64,000 nt of DNA from Microbacterium sp. zg-B185 (GCF_030246885.1 NZ_CP126739.1:3348001-3412000), one strand, 5' to 3'; shown: positions 1-9,251, counted from the stretch's first letter. Notes: a model not told the origin generated them from the sequence alone. A program made the numbers and translations.

Positions 1-502
1 CGTCCTGCAGCGCGTGCAGCAGCCGCCCGGACAGCTCGGGCCGCCGTGCGATCGAGTCCGGCGCGAACCACCGCTGCGCCGAGCCCATGATCACGCTCGA
101 GGTCGACTGCGCGCGCACCTGCGCAGCGCGCTCGTGCCATCCCGTCGCGTCCCCGAGCTGAGCCCCGGACGCGATGATCGCGGCACGGCGCACCAGCGAC
201 GGATGCCGCAGCGCCAGGGCAAGGCCGACCGCTCCGCCGAGCGAGACGCCGGCGTAGCCGAACGGCTCGCCGGTCCCGGCGGCGACCGCATCGGCCAGCT
301 CCTCGACGGTGAACGGCTCGGATGCCGCGGGCGAGGCGCCGTGACCGGGCAGGTCCCAGGCTGCGACGCGGTAGTCCGTCGCAAGCAGCGGGAGCACGTC
401 CTCCCAGAGGATCGTGGACGTGCCCAGCGACGGTCCGAGCACCACGAGGGGCGCACCGGCCGGACCCACGGGCGTGGTGAAGGAGACGGTGGGAACGGTC
501 AC
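1..502 (-). CDS. pcaD: 3-oxoadipate enol-lactonase PcaD, or N-terminal half of a PcaL fusion (partial)
   Basis: This alpha/beta hydrolase should open 3-oxoadipate enol-lactone to 3-oxoadipate, late in the protocatechuate branch of the beta-ketoadipate pathway. The first 167 residues are visible and the gene runs off the left edge. The N-terminus has the oxyanion stretch LVVLGPSLGTSTILWED, and the nucleophile elbow reads GYAGVSLGGAVGL, with Ser in G-x-S-x-G. I start it at GTG 502-500, which overlaps the pcaB stop as GTGA and has GAGGAG upstream. Actinobacterial pca operons often fuse this domain to 4-carboxymuconolactone decarboxylase (PcaL). That cannot be decided here because the C-terminus lies outside the window. 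Confidence 0.88.
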   Translation of the reverse strand, partial: MTVPTVSFTTPVGPAGAPLVVLGPSLGTSTILWEDVLPLLATDYRVAAWDLPGHGASPAASEPFTVEELADAVAAGTGEPFGYAGVSLGGAVGLALALRHPSLVRRAAIIASGAQLGDATGWHERAAQVRAQSTSSVIMGSAQRWFAPDSIARRPELSGRLLHALQD

Positions 503-1920
503 GGGCGGGGGCCCTCCTCGAAAGCGTCGGTGGCGTCGGGCGCGCGCCGCAGCGCGGCGTCCGCGAGTGCGGGCGCCAGGCCGAGATAGCGTGCGGGGTC
601 GACGAGCTCGCCGACATCCAGTGCGGATGCCTCGGGCAGGGCTCGCAGGAGTCCCGCCAGGTCACCGCCGGCCGCGGCGTCGACGATGAGCGAGTCGAAT
701 CTGGCCTTGCCGATCAGCGGCACGAGGACGATCCCGAGCCGCTCGCTGACGATGAGCCCGTTCGTGAGGTCCAGGTTCTCGCGGGCGCGACCGGCGTCGA
801 GGGACAGACCCGCGGCCAGGTGCGCGGCGCGGGCGGAGGCGCCCAGCGTCAGACGCAGCAACTCCTGCAGGGCGGGCCACTCGGCGTGCCAGGCGCCGTC
901 GGGACGTTCGTCCACGGCCAGTCCGGCGGCCAGGTGCAGCTGGGCGGCGAGCCCGGGGGCGCGCATGGCGGCGGAGCGGAGCAGGACGGCATCCACCGGG
1001 TTCTGCTTCTGCGGCATCGCGGACGAGCCGCCGCCTTCGGCAACGGCCGCTTCGGCCACCTCGGTGCGGGCCATGCCCGCGATGTCCGAGCCGAACATCC
1101 CGACCGCGGCGACCACGGCGGCCAGCGCATCGCCGAGCTCGGTGACCGGCCAGCGGTCGGTGTGCCAGGGGGCCGCCGGCGCCTGGAGTCCGAGCTCGTG
1201 GGCGTACCGTGCCGGCAGATCGGCTGCGGCGGCGGCGCCGAAGCGCTCGACGAAGGCGGCGAGCGTGCCACCGGCACCGCCCAGCTGAGCCGGGAGGCGG
1301 GAGGCGGCCTCGTCCAGGCGGTGGCGCGCGCGGTCCACCGCACGCAGCCAGTTGGCCGCCTTCAGCCCCAGGGTCGTGGGCACGCCGTGCTGGGTGAGCG
1401 TGCGTGCGGCCGCGGGGTCGTCGCGGTGGGCGCGGACCAGCCTCGCCAGCGCGTCGGCTGTCTGCGACAGGCTCTCCGCGACGGCTACTGCCACGTCGCG
1501 TCCCACGGTCATCAGCGCGGAGTCGAGGATGTCCTGACTCGTCGCGCCGACGTGCACCCAGGCCGCGGCATCCTGATCCTGCTGCGCCACGCTCGCCTTG
1601 ATCAGGGGAATCAGCGGAATGACCGGGTTGCCCCCGGCGACCGAGTCCCGGGCGAGCCGGCCGAGGTCGATCGCCGGCGGGTTCCGCCGCACCCCGTCCA
1701 CCGCGATGCCGGCGGCCTGCGGCGCGAGGCCCGCAGCGACCAGCGCGCGCGTGAGGGCGAGTTCGGCGCCGACGAGGTGTGCCAGCACGACACGATCGGA
1801 TGCCGCATCCCCCGCCCCGATCAAGACCGGGGAGAGCAGTCCGACGTCGTCCGCCGAGGTCGTCGCGCCGTCGGCGGGCGGCGCCGCGAGCGACTCGGCG
1901 GACGATGGGTCAGAAGGCAA
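499..1920 (-). CDS. pcaB: 3-carboxy-cis,cis-muconate cycloisomerase PcaB
   Basis: A fumarase/aspartase-superfamily enzyme that cyclises 3-carboxy-cis,cis-muconate to 4-carboxymuconolactone, the step after PcaHG. It is 473 residues, close to the usual 450. The N-terminal part reads DDVGLLSPVLIGAGDAASD, and the superfamily signature loop is GGSSAMPQKQNPVDAVLL, with the catalytic Ser in GGSSAMPQK. The start is placed at TTG 1920 because AAGGAG lies about ten bases upstream and there is no ATG or GTG before the conserved region. The start overlaps the pcaG end by 11 bases, so the genes are probably translationally coupled. Confidence 0.92.
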   Translation of the reverse strand: MPSDPSSAESLAAPPADGATTSADDVGLLSPVLIGAGDAASDRVVLAHLVGAELALTRALVAAGLAPQAAGIAVDGVRRNPPAIDLGRLARDSVAGGNPVIPLIPLIKASVAQQDQDAAAWVHVGATSQDILDSALMTVGRDVAVAVAESLSQTADALARLVRAHRDDPAAARTLTQHGVPTTLGLKAANWLRAVDRARHRLDEAASRLPAQLGGAGGTLAAFVERFGAAAAADLPARYAHELGLQAPAAPWHTDRWPVTELGDALAAVVAAVGMFGSDIAGMARTEVAEAAVAEGGGSSAMPQKQNPVDAVLLRSAAMRAPGLAAQLHLAAGLAVDERPDGAWHAEWPALQELLRLTLGASARAAHLAAGLSLDAGRARENLDLTNGLIVSERLGIVLVPLIGKARFDSLIVDAAAGGDLAGLLRALPEASALDVGELVDPARYLGLAPALADAALRRAPDATDAFEEGPRP

Positions 1921-2476
1921 GGAAGACGGTCTCCTTCTCGCCCTGCAGCCGGATGTCGTGCCGCAGGTACCCCTCCGGGGTGCGCGTTGCGATGAGCGTA
2001 GCGCGCTCCTCCGGCGTGAGCGAGGACAGCAGCGGGTCGGCATCGAGCAGCTCGGGGTTCTCGGGCAGGTAGATGCGCGTGTGCAGTTTGTCCGGCATCC
2101 CCCGCGCGAACACGACGACCGCGAAGAACGGCGCCTTGCCGTCGATCGGGCCGGGGTTGCGCGTCCAGAACTCGAAACCGCCCTCGTCCGTGGTCGCGGA
2201 GCGGCCGAACCCGGTGAAGGTGTGGTCATCGCGACGGCGCGAGCCACGGCCGCGCGGCACTCGGCCGTCGGAGTCGGCGCCGAAGATCTCCACGATCGCG
2301 TCGGGGATGGGCGCGCCGTCCCCGTCGTACAGCGTGCCGCCCAGCACGATCGCGCCGGCGCTGTGCGGGAAGGCGACCTCGTGCTTCTTGTCGTAGTCCA
2401 GGCCGAACGCGAAGAACGGCCCGATCGTCTGACCGGGGGTGGCCTGATGCGTCTTGGGCTGGGTGGGTGCGGGCAT
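1910..2476 (-). CDS. pcaG: Protocatechuate 3,4-dioxygenase alpha subunit
   Basis: The alpha subunit of the intradiol dioxygenase that opens protocatechuate between C3 and C4. It has 188 residues, normal for PcaG. The family opening is visible as TPGQTIGPFFAFGL near residue 13, and the beta-sandwich segment GTLYDGDGAPIPDAIVEIFG follows. As expected for the alpha subunit, it lacks the Tyr-Tyr-His-His iron ligands found in pcaH. The ATG at 2476 shares one base with the pcaH stop codon (TGATG), so the two subunits are coupled and probably made in equal amounts. Confidence 0.95.
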   Translation of the reverse strand: MPAPTQPKTHQATPGQTIGPFFAFGLDYDKKHEVAFPHSAGAIVLGGTLYDGDGAPIPDAIVEIFGADSDGRVPRGRGSRRRDDHTFTGFGRSATTDEGGFEFWTRNPGPIDGKAPFFAVVVFARGMPDKLHTRIYLPENPELLDADPLLSSLTPEERATLIATRTPEGYLRHDIRLQGEKETVFLAF

Positions 2477-3339
2477 CAGTGCTCTCCCTCGGGTTCGAAC
2501 CAGGTCGCGTCCGGGCCGTCGACGACGATGTCCCACCGGTAGCCCATCGAGAACTCCGGGACGGTGAGATCGTGGTCGTACGCGCCGATGAGGCGGTCGC
2601 GGTCGGCCTGGCGCGGGATGGTGTTGTAGATCGGGTCCAGGGCGAACAGCGGGTCGCCGGGGAAGTACATCTGCGTGATGATCCGCTGCGTGAACGCGCT
2701 GCCGAACACCGAGAAGTGGATGTGGGCGGGGCGCCACGCGTTGACGTGGTTCTTCCACGGGTACGGTCCCGGCTTGATGGTGGTGAACTTCCACTCGCCG
2801 TTGTCGTTGGTCACGATGCGTCCGGCGCCGGTGAAGTACGGGTCCAGCGGCGCGGGGTGCTGGTCGCGCTGGTGGATGTAGCGGCCCGCGGCGTTGGCCT
2901 GCCAGATCTCGATGAGCTGGTTGCGCACCGGTCGGCCCCACGAGTCCAGCAGGCGCCCTTCGACGGTGATGCGCTCGCCCTGCGGCTCGCCGCGGTGCTG
3001 CAGCGTCAGGTCGGCCTCGATGGCCGCGACGTCGCGCTGCCCGTAAGCCGGCGAGAACAGCTCGATGGTCTCGGGATCGACGAGCTTGAGGTCCTTGGTG
3101 GGGTGACGCAGCAGGCTGGAGCGATACGGCGGGAAGTCGTGCAGGGTGGCCCGCAGCTCCTCGCCGGACTCGTCGCGGCGCGCGTACTCGGCGTGCAGCT
3201 GTGCGATCTCTTCGTTGATCTGGCGCTGCGAGGGCATGTCGGCCGAGGCGAGCAGCGACTCGGGCGCCGCAGCGGTCGGTTCGATGATCACCGAGGACGA
3301 GAATGCCTCGCCAATCGGGTCCGGACGGGTGATGGTCAT
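2476..3339 (-). CDS. pcaH: Protocatechuate 3,4-dioxygenase beta subunit
   Basis: The catalytic subunit carrying the non-haem Fe(III). The four ligands of the intradiol family can be placed: Tyr154 in AAGRYIHQ, Tyr193 in GPYPWKN, and His206 and His208 in RPAHIHF. The protein has 287 residues, somewhat longer than the Pseudomonas form because of an N-terminal extension. The start ATG 3339 is preceded by AAGGAGACC. It is the first gene of pcaHGB-D/L, 85 bases downstream of an IclR gene on the same strand. A perfect 10-1-10 palindrome lies at the end of that IclR gene and may be its operator. Confidence 0.96.
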   Translation of the reverse strand: MTITRPDPIGEAFSSSVIIEPTAAAPESLLASADMPSQRQINEEIAQLHAEYARRDESGEELRATLHDFPPYRSSLLRHPTKDLKLVDPETIELFSPAYGQRDVAAIEADLTLQHRGEPQGERITVEGRLLDSWGRPVRNQLIEIWQANAAGRYIHQRDQHPAPLDPYFTGAGRIVTNDNGEWKFTTIKPGPYPWKNHVNAWRPAHIHFSVFGSAFTQRIITQMYFPGDPLFALDPIYNTIPRQADRDRLIGAYDHDLTVPEFSMGYRWDIVVDGPDATWFEPEGEH

Positions 3340-3415
3340 GGGGTCTCCTTCGACGCGCGCTCGTTCCGGAGCACGCAGATCAAGCGTCCCATCCGGCCGG
3401 ACCGCCGACCGCACC

Positions 3416-3436
3416 GACTCCCACTCAGTGGGAGTC
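3416..3436. repeat. Perfect 21-bp palindrome between iclR1 and pcaH
   Basis: Two 10-base arms (GACTCCCACT and its complement) flank one central base. The palindrome covers the stop codon of the IclR gene, about 80 bases upstream of the pcaH start. It has no T-run on the minus strand, so an operator seems likelier than a terminator. Confidence 0.6.
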
Positions 3437-4189
3437 GCGCAGGTCGCGGCTCAGATCCTTCGCCGCCTGCACCACCAGGCCGCCCAGGCGACGCTCGTCC
3501 GCGCTCTCCAGGTGCACCACGATGCCGATCGCCGCGGGCGGCAGCGCCTCGGTCGGGGGCAGCGCTGCGGCCACCGATACGTTCCCCAGCGTCATCTCCT
3601 CACGGGTCGTCGCGTAGCCCCGAGTGCGGGTCCGGGACAGGTCCGCCCGCAGCGCCTCCTCCGAGGTGATCGACAGCATCGTTTCGCGCCGCAGCGGCAC
3701 GGAGAAGAACCGCGCGAGCCATGCTTCGTCACGCGTGGCCAGCAGAGCCTTGCCGACGCCGGTGGCGTGCAGCGGATGCCGGCCGCCCATCCGACTCAGC
3801 GTCGGAATCGACCCCTTGCCGGTGACTCGGCCCACGTACAGCGCGGTCGCCGACTCCGGCGTCGGGGCATCCAGGACCGCCAGGTGCACGTTCTCGCCGG
3901 TGGCTTCGTAGAGGCGCAGCATGTGCGGCAGCGCGGTCTCGCGCAGCCGGAGCGAGAGCGGAGACAGCTCGCCGAGCTCCCACAGCCGGGCGCCGACGGT
4001 GTACCGGTGACCCGGTGCCCGGGCGAGCAGGCCGAACTCGATCAGCTGCGCCATCAGGCGATGCAGGGTGGAGGGCGCCAGGCCGGTGCGCTCGGCGAGC
4101 TGGGTGGCCGACAGCGACGGTTCCGCTTCGCTGAAGCACTGCAGCACGCGCATCGCGCGGGTCAGCACGCCCTCGCCGCTGTCGCTCAT
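3425..4189 (-). CDS. IclR-family regulator, probably of the pca genes
   Basis: A 254-residue IclR-type regulator. The N-terminal winged helix reads LSATQLAERTGLAPSTLHRL around residues 22-41, followed by the effector-binding domain (HLAVLDAPT, HATGVGKALLA). IclR proteins such as PcaR, PcaU and PobR commonly control protocatechuate and hydroxybenzoate genes. This one sits immediately upstream of pcaH on the same strand, so PcaR-like control is inferred from position. The start ATG 4189 has GAGGAGG six bases before it. A strong terminator (4276-4317) separates it from the liv operon, so it probably has its own promoter; a candidate -10 is TAGCCT just upstream. Confidence 0.88.
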   Translation of the reverse strand: MSDSGEGVLTRAMRVLQCFSEAEPSLSATQLAERTGLAPSTLHRLMAQLIEFGLLARAPGHRYTVGARLWELGELSPLSLRLRETALPHMLRLYEATGENVHLAVLDAPTPESATALYVGRVTGKGSIPTLSRMGGRHPLHATGVGKALLATRDEAWLARFFSVPLRRETMLSITSEEALRADLSRTRTRGYATTREEMTLGNVSVAAALPPTEALPPAAIGIVVHLESADERRLGGLVVQAAKDLSRDLRDSH

Positions 4190-4275
4190 GAAACGCCTCC
4201 TCGCCGAGGCTAACCGACGCGCTCCGATTCGGCGGACCGGCCTCGGCCGGCCCGGGTGCCATCCCCTGCAGCGGC

Positions 4276-4317
4276 AAAAGACCGGGGCGATCCGCGTTTC
4301 CGCGGACCGCCCCGGTC
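4276..4317 (-). terminator. Rho-independent terminator after the liv operon
   Basis: The arms GACCGGGGCG (4280-4289) and its complement (4308-4317) are extended inward by TCCGCG/CGCGGA around a TTTC-containing loop. On the minus strand the hairpin is followed by TTTT. It ends transcription from the substrate-binding-protein gene before iclR1. Confidence 0.85.
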
Positions 4318-4347
4318 CCGTCATCGATTCAGCTCAGCGGACGTTGC

Positions 4348-5625
4348 TCATCCGAAGACGTCGGCGTTGGCGTAGCCCTTGCCGTTGTACTTCTGGACGA
4401 TCACCTGCGAAACGGCAGGCTTCCCGTCGACCGTGGTGTCGATGACCGATCCTTCGAGCATGAACGGCGCGGAGAAGTCCTGGATGCTCATCAGCGCTTC
4501 CATGAAGGACTCGCGGGTGGGCTCTTCCATCTTCATGAACGCCTGCTCCAGCGTCGCGCCGGCGATCCAGCTCCACACGCAGTGCGGGAAGGCGGGCACG
4601 CCCTCCTGGTTCGTGTACTCATCGATGGCCGCGAGGAACGCCTTGCCCTCTTCGCTCTCCTGGAAGGCCGGGCTGGCCGCCGACTCGGAGAACGCCACCG
4701 TGTAGACGCCGGGGAAAGCCTCCGCGTGGACGTCGGGCTGCTGGAGGATGCCACCGGGGCTGGAGGTGTTCGAGGGCAGGAACCAGCTGGGCAGCCAGCC
4801 GAGCTCCTCGGTCTTCTTCAGCGCCGAGATGACCAGCGGGGTGATCGACATCGCGTTGAAGAACACGTCCGCACCGCTGGAAGCGAGCTCGGTGAGCTGG
4901 GCGTCCACCGAGGTGTCCGTGGCCTCGTAGGTGAGCTCCTCGACGATCTCGATGTTGGACGCACCCTCGATGGCCTCCTTGAAGCCCTCGACGTAGCCGT
5001 CGCCGTAGTCGTCGTTCTGCGAGAGGATCGCGACCTTGTGGTCTTCACCGGACTCGGCGAGCAGTTCGCCGAACGCGCCACCCTCCTGCTGGTAGATCGG
5101 GACGAAGCCGATCTGTTCGGGGCTCTCCTCGCGATCGCTGAACAGCGGGTCACCTGCCATGACGAGCACCTGCGGCACGCCCTCATCGATGGCCGCATCG
5201 CGCCAGGCGCGGTTGGTCGGCGTGCCCAGCCCGACGCCGGCGGCGAACACACCGTCCGAGACCATCTGCTGGAAGTTCGTCAGCGCCTTCTGCGGGTCGT
5301 ACCCGTCGTCGTACGCCTTGATCTCGATGGTGCGCGTCTTCCCGTCACCGAATTCGATGCCGCCCTCGTCGTTCTTCACGCCGAAGTACGCCAGGGCGCC
5401 GTCGACGGTGCAGTTGCCGGGTCCGGCCGTGCCGCCGGTGAGCGGGCTGGTGATGCCGAACGTCAGACTCGTGTCGGTGATGCCGGGGCTCGCCTCGGCG
5501 GGTCCCTCGCTGGCGTCTCCGCCGTCGCTCGCGCCGCCGCGCGCGCAGCCTGCGGCCAGAACGGCGACGATGCCGATTCCGGCGACGACCGAGGTGATCC
5601 GCACCTTCTTCCGGAGTGTGCTCAT
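4348..5625 (-). CDS. Branched-chain-amino-acid-type ABC importer, substrate-binding lipoprotein
   Basis: A periplasmic-binding-protein type I (Leu/Ile/Val-binding) lipoprotein of 425 residues. The signal peptide ends in the lipobox LAAGC (Cys around residue 27), so it should be anchored outside the membrane. The mature part has the ligand-binding fold with ITSPLTGGTAGPG near its start. It closes the operon livG-F-H-M and overlaps livM by ATGA. Homologues beside aromatic catabolic genes bind benzoate- or cinnamate-type acids rather than amino acids. The position next to pcaHGB makes such a ligand likely here, but the ligand itself cannot be read from the sequence. Confidence 0.85.
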   Translation of the reverse strand: MSTLRKKVRITSVVAGIGIVAVLAAGCARGGASDGGDASEGPAEASPGITDTSLTFGITSPLTGGTAGPGNCTVDGALAYFGVKNDEGGIEFGDGKTRTIEIKAYDDGYDPQKALTNFQQMVSDGVFAAGVGLGTPTNRAWRDAAIDEGVPQVLVMAGDPLFSDREESPEQIGFVPIYQQEGGAFGELLAESGEDHKVAILSQNDDYGDGYVEGFKEAIEGASNIEIVEELTYEATDTSVDAQLTELASSGADVFFNAMSITPLVISALKKTEELGWLPSWFLPSNTSSPGGILQQPDVHAEAFPGVYTVAFSESAASPAFQESEEGKAFLAAIDEYTNQEGVPAFPHCVWSWIAGATLEQAFMKMEEPTRESFMEALMSIQDFSAPFMLEGSVIDTTVDGKPAVSQVIVQKYNGKGYANADVFG

Positions 5626-6719
5626 GTGTCCTGCCTCTTTTCTTGTGACTGTGTGGGTGTGGGGGGAGTGGATGGATCCGACGTCACGCTGGGCGCCACG
5701 GTGGCCGCCGCGGTGTTCTGCTGTTCCGGCGCTGCGCCGGCGGGGTTGCCGTTGTGGCCGTTGCTCTTCTTGCGACGCCACAGTCGCGGCAGCGACACCA
5801 GTCCACGCGGCAGGACGAACAGGATCACCAGCAGGATGACACCCTGCAGCACGGCGGTCAGGCTCGAGTCGATGGCGTTGGTCACCTGCGGGGCCAGGAC
5901 GTAGTACGCCCCGCCCAGCAGCGAGCCGACGATGCTGCCGGCGCCGCCGATGACCATCGCCGCAAGCAGCGTGATCGAGTGGCCGAAGCTCATCGTCTCG
6001 GGCGAGGTGTACTGCACCACGACCATGTAGAGGAAGCCGCTGACCCCGCCGATGAGCGATGCGATCGTGAACGCCAGCACCTTGTAGCGGTACGGCGAGA
6101 TCCCCATCGACGAGGCGACCGCCTCATTGCCCTTGACGATCGCGAAGGCACGCCCGTACTTGCCGCGTACGAGGTTGCGCGTGAGCAGGAATACGACCGC
6201 CGCGACTGCGATCACGATGTACAGCTGCCACTGGTCGTCCGCCAGACCGGTCCCCTCCGGCGCGCCGGAGAACCGCGCGGACGTGCCCTGCGACCCGCCG
6301 GTGACTTCGGAGAGTCGCTTGGCGAGCGGAACACCGACGATCGGCAGCGCGATGGTGACCATCGCGATCGCCAGGCCGCCCAGCCGGGCCGCGGCCAGAG
6401 CGATCACCAGGCCGAAGATGCCCGGGATGAGCGCGGCCAGAACGAACACGAGTGCGATGTTCCAGTCGTTGTTCACCCCGTAGGCGGTGACATACGCGCC
6501 CACGCCGACGAAGAAGATCTGGCCGAGCGAGACCTGCCCGGTGTACCCCATCACCACGTTCAGCCCCAGCACCGCCACGGCGAAGACGCCGATGCGCGCG
6601 AGCGTCTGGTTGACGAAGACCGGGAAGATCAGCGGCGCGATCACGAGGATCACCACGATCAGCAGTACGCCGACCCACCGCACCCACGGCTTGCTCATGA
6701 ATCCTGCTGCCTGGGCCAT
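5622..6719 (-). CDS. ABC importer permease, LivM type
   Basis: A hydrophobic permease of 365 residues with about ten membrane segments. It carries the LivM/LivH family sequence GLNVVMGYTGQVSLGQIFFVG near residues 54-74. The C-terminal tail of about 50 residues is hydrophilic and rich in Asn, Pro and Thr, longer than usual. The start is ATG 6719, sharing one base with the livH stop; GTG 6722 is an alternative. It pairs with LivH to form the channel of the importer. Confidence 0.9.
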   Translation of the reverse strand: MAQAAGFMSKPWVRWVGVLLIVVILVIAPLIFPVFVNQTLARIGVFAVAVLGLNVVMGYTGQVSLGQIFFVGVGAYVTAYGVNNDWNIALVFVLAALIPGIFGLVIALAAARLGGLAIAMVTIALPIVGVPLAKRLSEVTGGSQGTSARFSGAPEGTGLADDQWQLYIVIAVAAVVFLLTRNLVRGKYGRAFAIVKGNEAVASSMGISPYRYKVLAFTIASLIGGVSGFLYMVVVQYTSPETMSFGHSITLLAAMVIGGAGSIVGSLLGGAYYVLAPQVTNAIDSSLTAVLQGVILLVILFVLPRGLVSLPRLWRRKKSNGHNGNPAGAAPEQQNTAAATVAPSVTSDPSTPPTPTQSQEKRQDT

Positions 6720-7600
6720 CACACTCGCACCACATCTTTCCGGCCGAACAGGCCCTGGGGGCGCACGAAGAGTACGACGAAGATCAGGATGAACGGCACG
6801 GCGATCTTGAGATCATGACCGATCAGAGGAACGTACACGGCGGCGAGGTTCTCCAGGACGCCGATCAACCAGGCGGCGATCACCACACCCAGCGGGCTGG
6901 ACATTCCGCCCAGGATGACCGCGGCCAGCGCGTACACCAGCGCGGAATCCATCATGCCGGGTGTGAGCGTCAGCGACGGGGCGATCAGCGCACCGGCGAT
7001 CGCGCCGAGCGCTGCCGCCAGTCCCCAGCCGACCATGAGCAGGCGCCCGACCGGCAGACCCGAGAACGCCGCCGACTGCGGGTTGACCGCCACGGCGCGC
7101 AGGGCCAGGCCGAGCTTGGTGCCGATGAACAGCAGCTGCAGCAGGATCATGATCCCCACGATCACCAAGGTCGTACCGATCGAACGGATGCTGACCACGG
7201 CGCCGAGGATGTTGACGCTCTGCAGCGGGAACAGTGAAGGGAACTGGAGGTTGTTGAAGCTCCAGATCCATCCGGCGATGCCGGTGATCAGCGTCAGCAG
7301 GCCGATCGTGACCACGACCGCGGTATCCGGATCGCCGCGCTCGAACCGCCGCATCAGGAAGCGCTCGACCAGCGCTCCGAAGATGAACGAGGCGAGCACC
7401 GCGAGGAGGATCGCGATCACCAGCGGCACGCCGATCCGCAGGAACGAGTAGGCGAAGTAGGCGGACAGGACCGCCATCGCCCCCTGCGCGAAGTTGATCA
7501 GTCCGGTGGCCTGGTTGACCAGCACGATCGCCAGCGCGAGGGCGGCGTAGATCGAGCCGGCGGACAGGCCGTCGATGACCAGTTGAATGAAAGTGCCCAT
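6719..7600 (-). CDS. ABC importer permease, LivH type
   Basis: A 293-residue membrane permease with the LivH opening GLSAGSIYAALALAIVLV and the family motif TGLINFAQGAMAVLSAY near residues 32-48. It lies four bases after livF stops on the transcribed strand and is followed directly by livM. Together with LivM, LivF and LivG it completes a two-permease, two-ATPase importer. Confidence 0.92.
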   Translation of the reverse strand: MGTFIQLVIDGLSAGSIYAALALAIVLVNQATGLINFAQGAMAVLSAYFAYSFLRIGVPLVIAILLAVLASFIFGALVERFLMRRFERGDPDTAVVVTIGLLTLITGIAGWIWSFNNLQFPSLFPLQSVNILGAVVSIRSIGTTLVIVGIMILLQLLFIGTKLGLALRAVAVNPQSAAFSGLPVGRLLMVGWGLAAALGAIAGALIAPSLTLTPGMMDSALVYALAAVILGGMSSPLGVVIAAWLIGVLENLAAVYVPLIGHDLKIAVPFILIFVVLFVRPQGLFGRKDVVRV

Positions 7601-7603
7601 CGG

Positions 7604-8314
7604 TCAGCCTCCCAGATAGGCGCGTCGGATCTCGTCCATGCCCTTGAGCTCGGTCGAGGTGCCGGTCAGAACGCTGCGGCCGGTCTCCAGGACCGTCGCA
7701 GTGTCGACCAGGGTGAAGGCGAGATTCGCGTTCTGCTCGACGACGAGCATGGCGATCCCGGACTCTCGGCGAAGTCGGCCGATCGCCTGATAAACGTTCT
7801 TGGCGGTGCTCGGAGCCAGCCCGAGCGATGCTTCGTCCAGCAGCATCAGCCGCGGCTTGGCCATCACTGCGCGGGCGACCGCGAGCATCTGCTGCTCCCC
7901 TCCGGAGAGGGCGGAGCCGTGCGAACGGATCCGCTCCTTGAGATTGGGGAACAGGTCCAGGCAGTACTCGATGTCCGCCTCGATGCCCTTGCGGTCCTTG
8001 CGCAGGTAGGCGCCGACGCGCAGGTTCTCACGCACGGTGAGGTCCGCCAGCGTCCCGCGGCCCTCCGGCACGTGGGCGATCCCGAGAGCCGCGACGCGGT
8101 CCGGACGCATTCCCCGGATGTCCTTGCCGTCGAACATGATCTGCCCGCCGGCGCGCACGGTGCCGCTGATGGCGCGCAGCGTGGTCGTCTTGCCGGCACC
8201 GTTGGCGCCGAGGATGCCCACGGCACCTTCGTCGGGGACGGAGAGCGATACGCCTTCCAGGACCTGGACAGGTCCGTAGAACGCGGTCACATCGGTGAGC
8301 TCAAGCAGCGTCAT
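7604..8314 (-). CDS. ABC importer ATPase, LivF type
   Basis: An ATP-binding subunit of 236 residues, the usual LivF size. Walker A is GANGAGKTT, the signature is LSGGEQQML, and Walker B is LMLLDEASLGL. The ATG at 8314 is preceded by GGAGG at good spacing and lies inside the last codons of livG (14-base overlap), so translation is coupled. Confidence 0.93.
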   Translation of the reverse strand: MTLLELTDVTAFYGPVQVLEGVSLSVPDEGAVGILGANGAGKTTTLRAISGTVRAGGQIMFDGKDIRGMRPDRVAALGIAHVPEGRGTLADLTVRENLRVGAYLRKDRKGIEADIEYCLDLFPNLKERIRSHGSALSGGEQQMLAVARAVMAKPRLMLLDEASLGLAPSTAKNVYQAIGRLRRESGIAMLVVEQNANLAFTLVDTATVLETGRSVLTGTSTELKGMDEIRRAYLGG

Positions 8315-9083
8315 CCGCGGCCTCCTTGCCGATGTAGGCCTCGATGACACGCGGGTCGGACTGTGCTTCCGCCGCCGTGCCTTCCATGAGCTTGCGACCG
8401 TGGTCGAGGACGACCACGCGGTCGGTCAGCGCGGCGATGAGACCCATGTGGTGTTCGACGATGACCACCGTGATGTCCTCCTCGTTGCGCAGTCGTTTGA
8501 TGGAGGCGATGAACTGCTCGACCTCCGAGTGCGGCAGTCCGGCAGCGGGCTCGTCCAGCAGCAGCAGCTTCGGCTTGGACAGCAGTGCGCGGCACAGCTC
8601 GATGCCCTTGTGCAGCCCGTGCGACAGCTCGTCCGCGTGCAGGTTCGCCGCCCAGCCCAGGCCGTTGCGCTCGAGCAGATCGCGCGCCTCGGTGCGCAGG
8701 CTCTTCTCGGACCGCGAGGTGCGCGGCAGTCGCAGCGACCACTCCACGGGTCCGCCCGGCAGCCGGGTGTGCGCGCCGAGCAGCACGTTCTCCAGCACGG
8801 TCGCGTGCAGCTGCAGCGCGGGGTGCTGGAAAGTGCGCGCCAGGCCATGCCCGGCCAGCGCCGACGGCTGCGCGCCGGCGACGTCGGTCTCATCGATCAT
8901 GATCGATCCCGACGAGGGCTTGTAGTGCCCGCTGATGCAGTTGAACAGCGACGTCTTGCCCGCGCCGTTCGGCCCGACGAGGCCGAAGATCGCGCCGGGT
9001 TCGACGTCGAAGCTCACCTCTTCGAGCACCTTGATACCACCGAAACGCAGCGAAACGTCTTTCAGCTTCAATCGCGCGGCCAT
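8301..9083 (-). CDS. ABC importer ATPase, LivG type
   Basis: The first gene of the importer operon, encoding a 260-residue ATPase. Walker A is GPNGAGKTS, the signature region reads ELSHGLHKGIEL, which departs slightly from LSGGQ as in many LivG proteins, and Walker B is LLLLDEPAAGL. The start ATG 9083 has GAGAGG upstream; an in-frame extension to 9173 has no Shine-Dalgarno sequence. It is divergent from an IclR gene at 9329, with an operator-like palindrome between them. Confidence 0.92.
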   Translation of the reverse strand: MAARLKLKDVSLRFGGIKVLEEVSFDVEPGAIFGLVGPNGAGKTSLFNCISGHYKPSSGSIMIDETDVAGAQPSALAGHGLARTFQHPALQLHATVLENVLLGAHTRLPGGPVEWSLRLPRTSRSEKSLRTEARDLLERNGLGWAANLHADELSHGLHKGIELCRALLSKPKLLLLDEPAAGLPHSEVEQFIASIKRLRNEEDITVVIVEHHMGLIAALTDRVVVLDHGRKLMEGTAAEAQSDPRVIEAYIGKEAADDAA

Positions 9084-9251
9084 TCGCCACCTCTCCCCGA
9101 TCGCCCCATTGCTCGGGATGTAAAGCGATCTTTCACCACATGGAACGTTATGGATCGCGGACGAGATTGTCAACGATTTTGGAACGAGTTTCGAAATCGT
9201 GATGAATCCGCCGCTTAAAGGCTATTCCGGCCGCGGAAACACGCCGGGACC

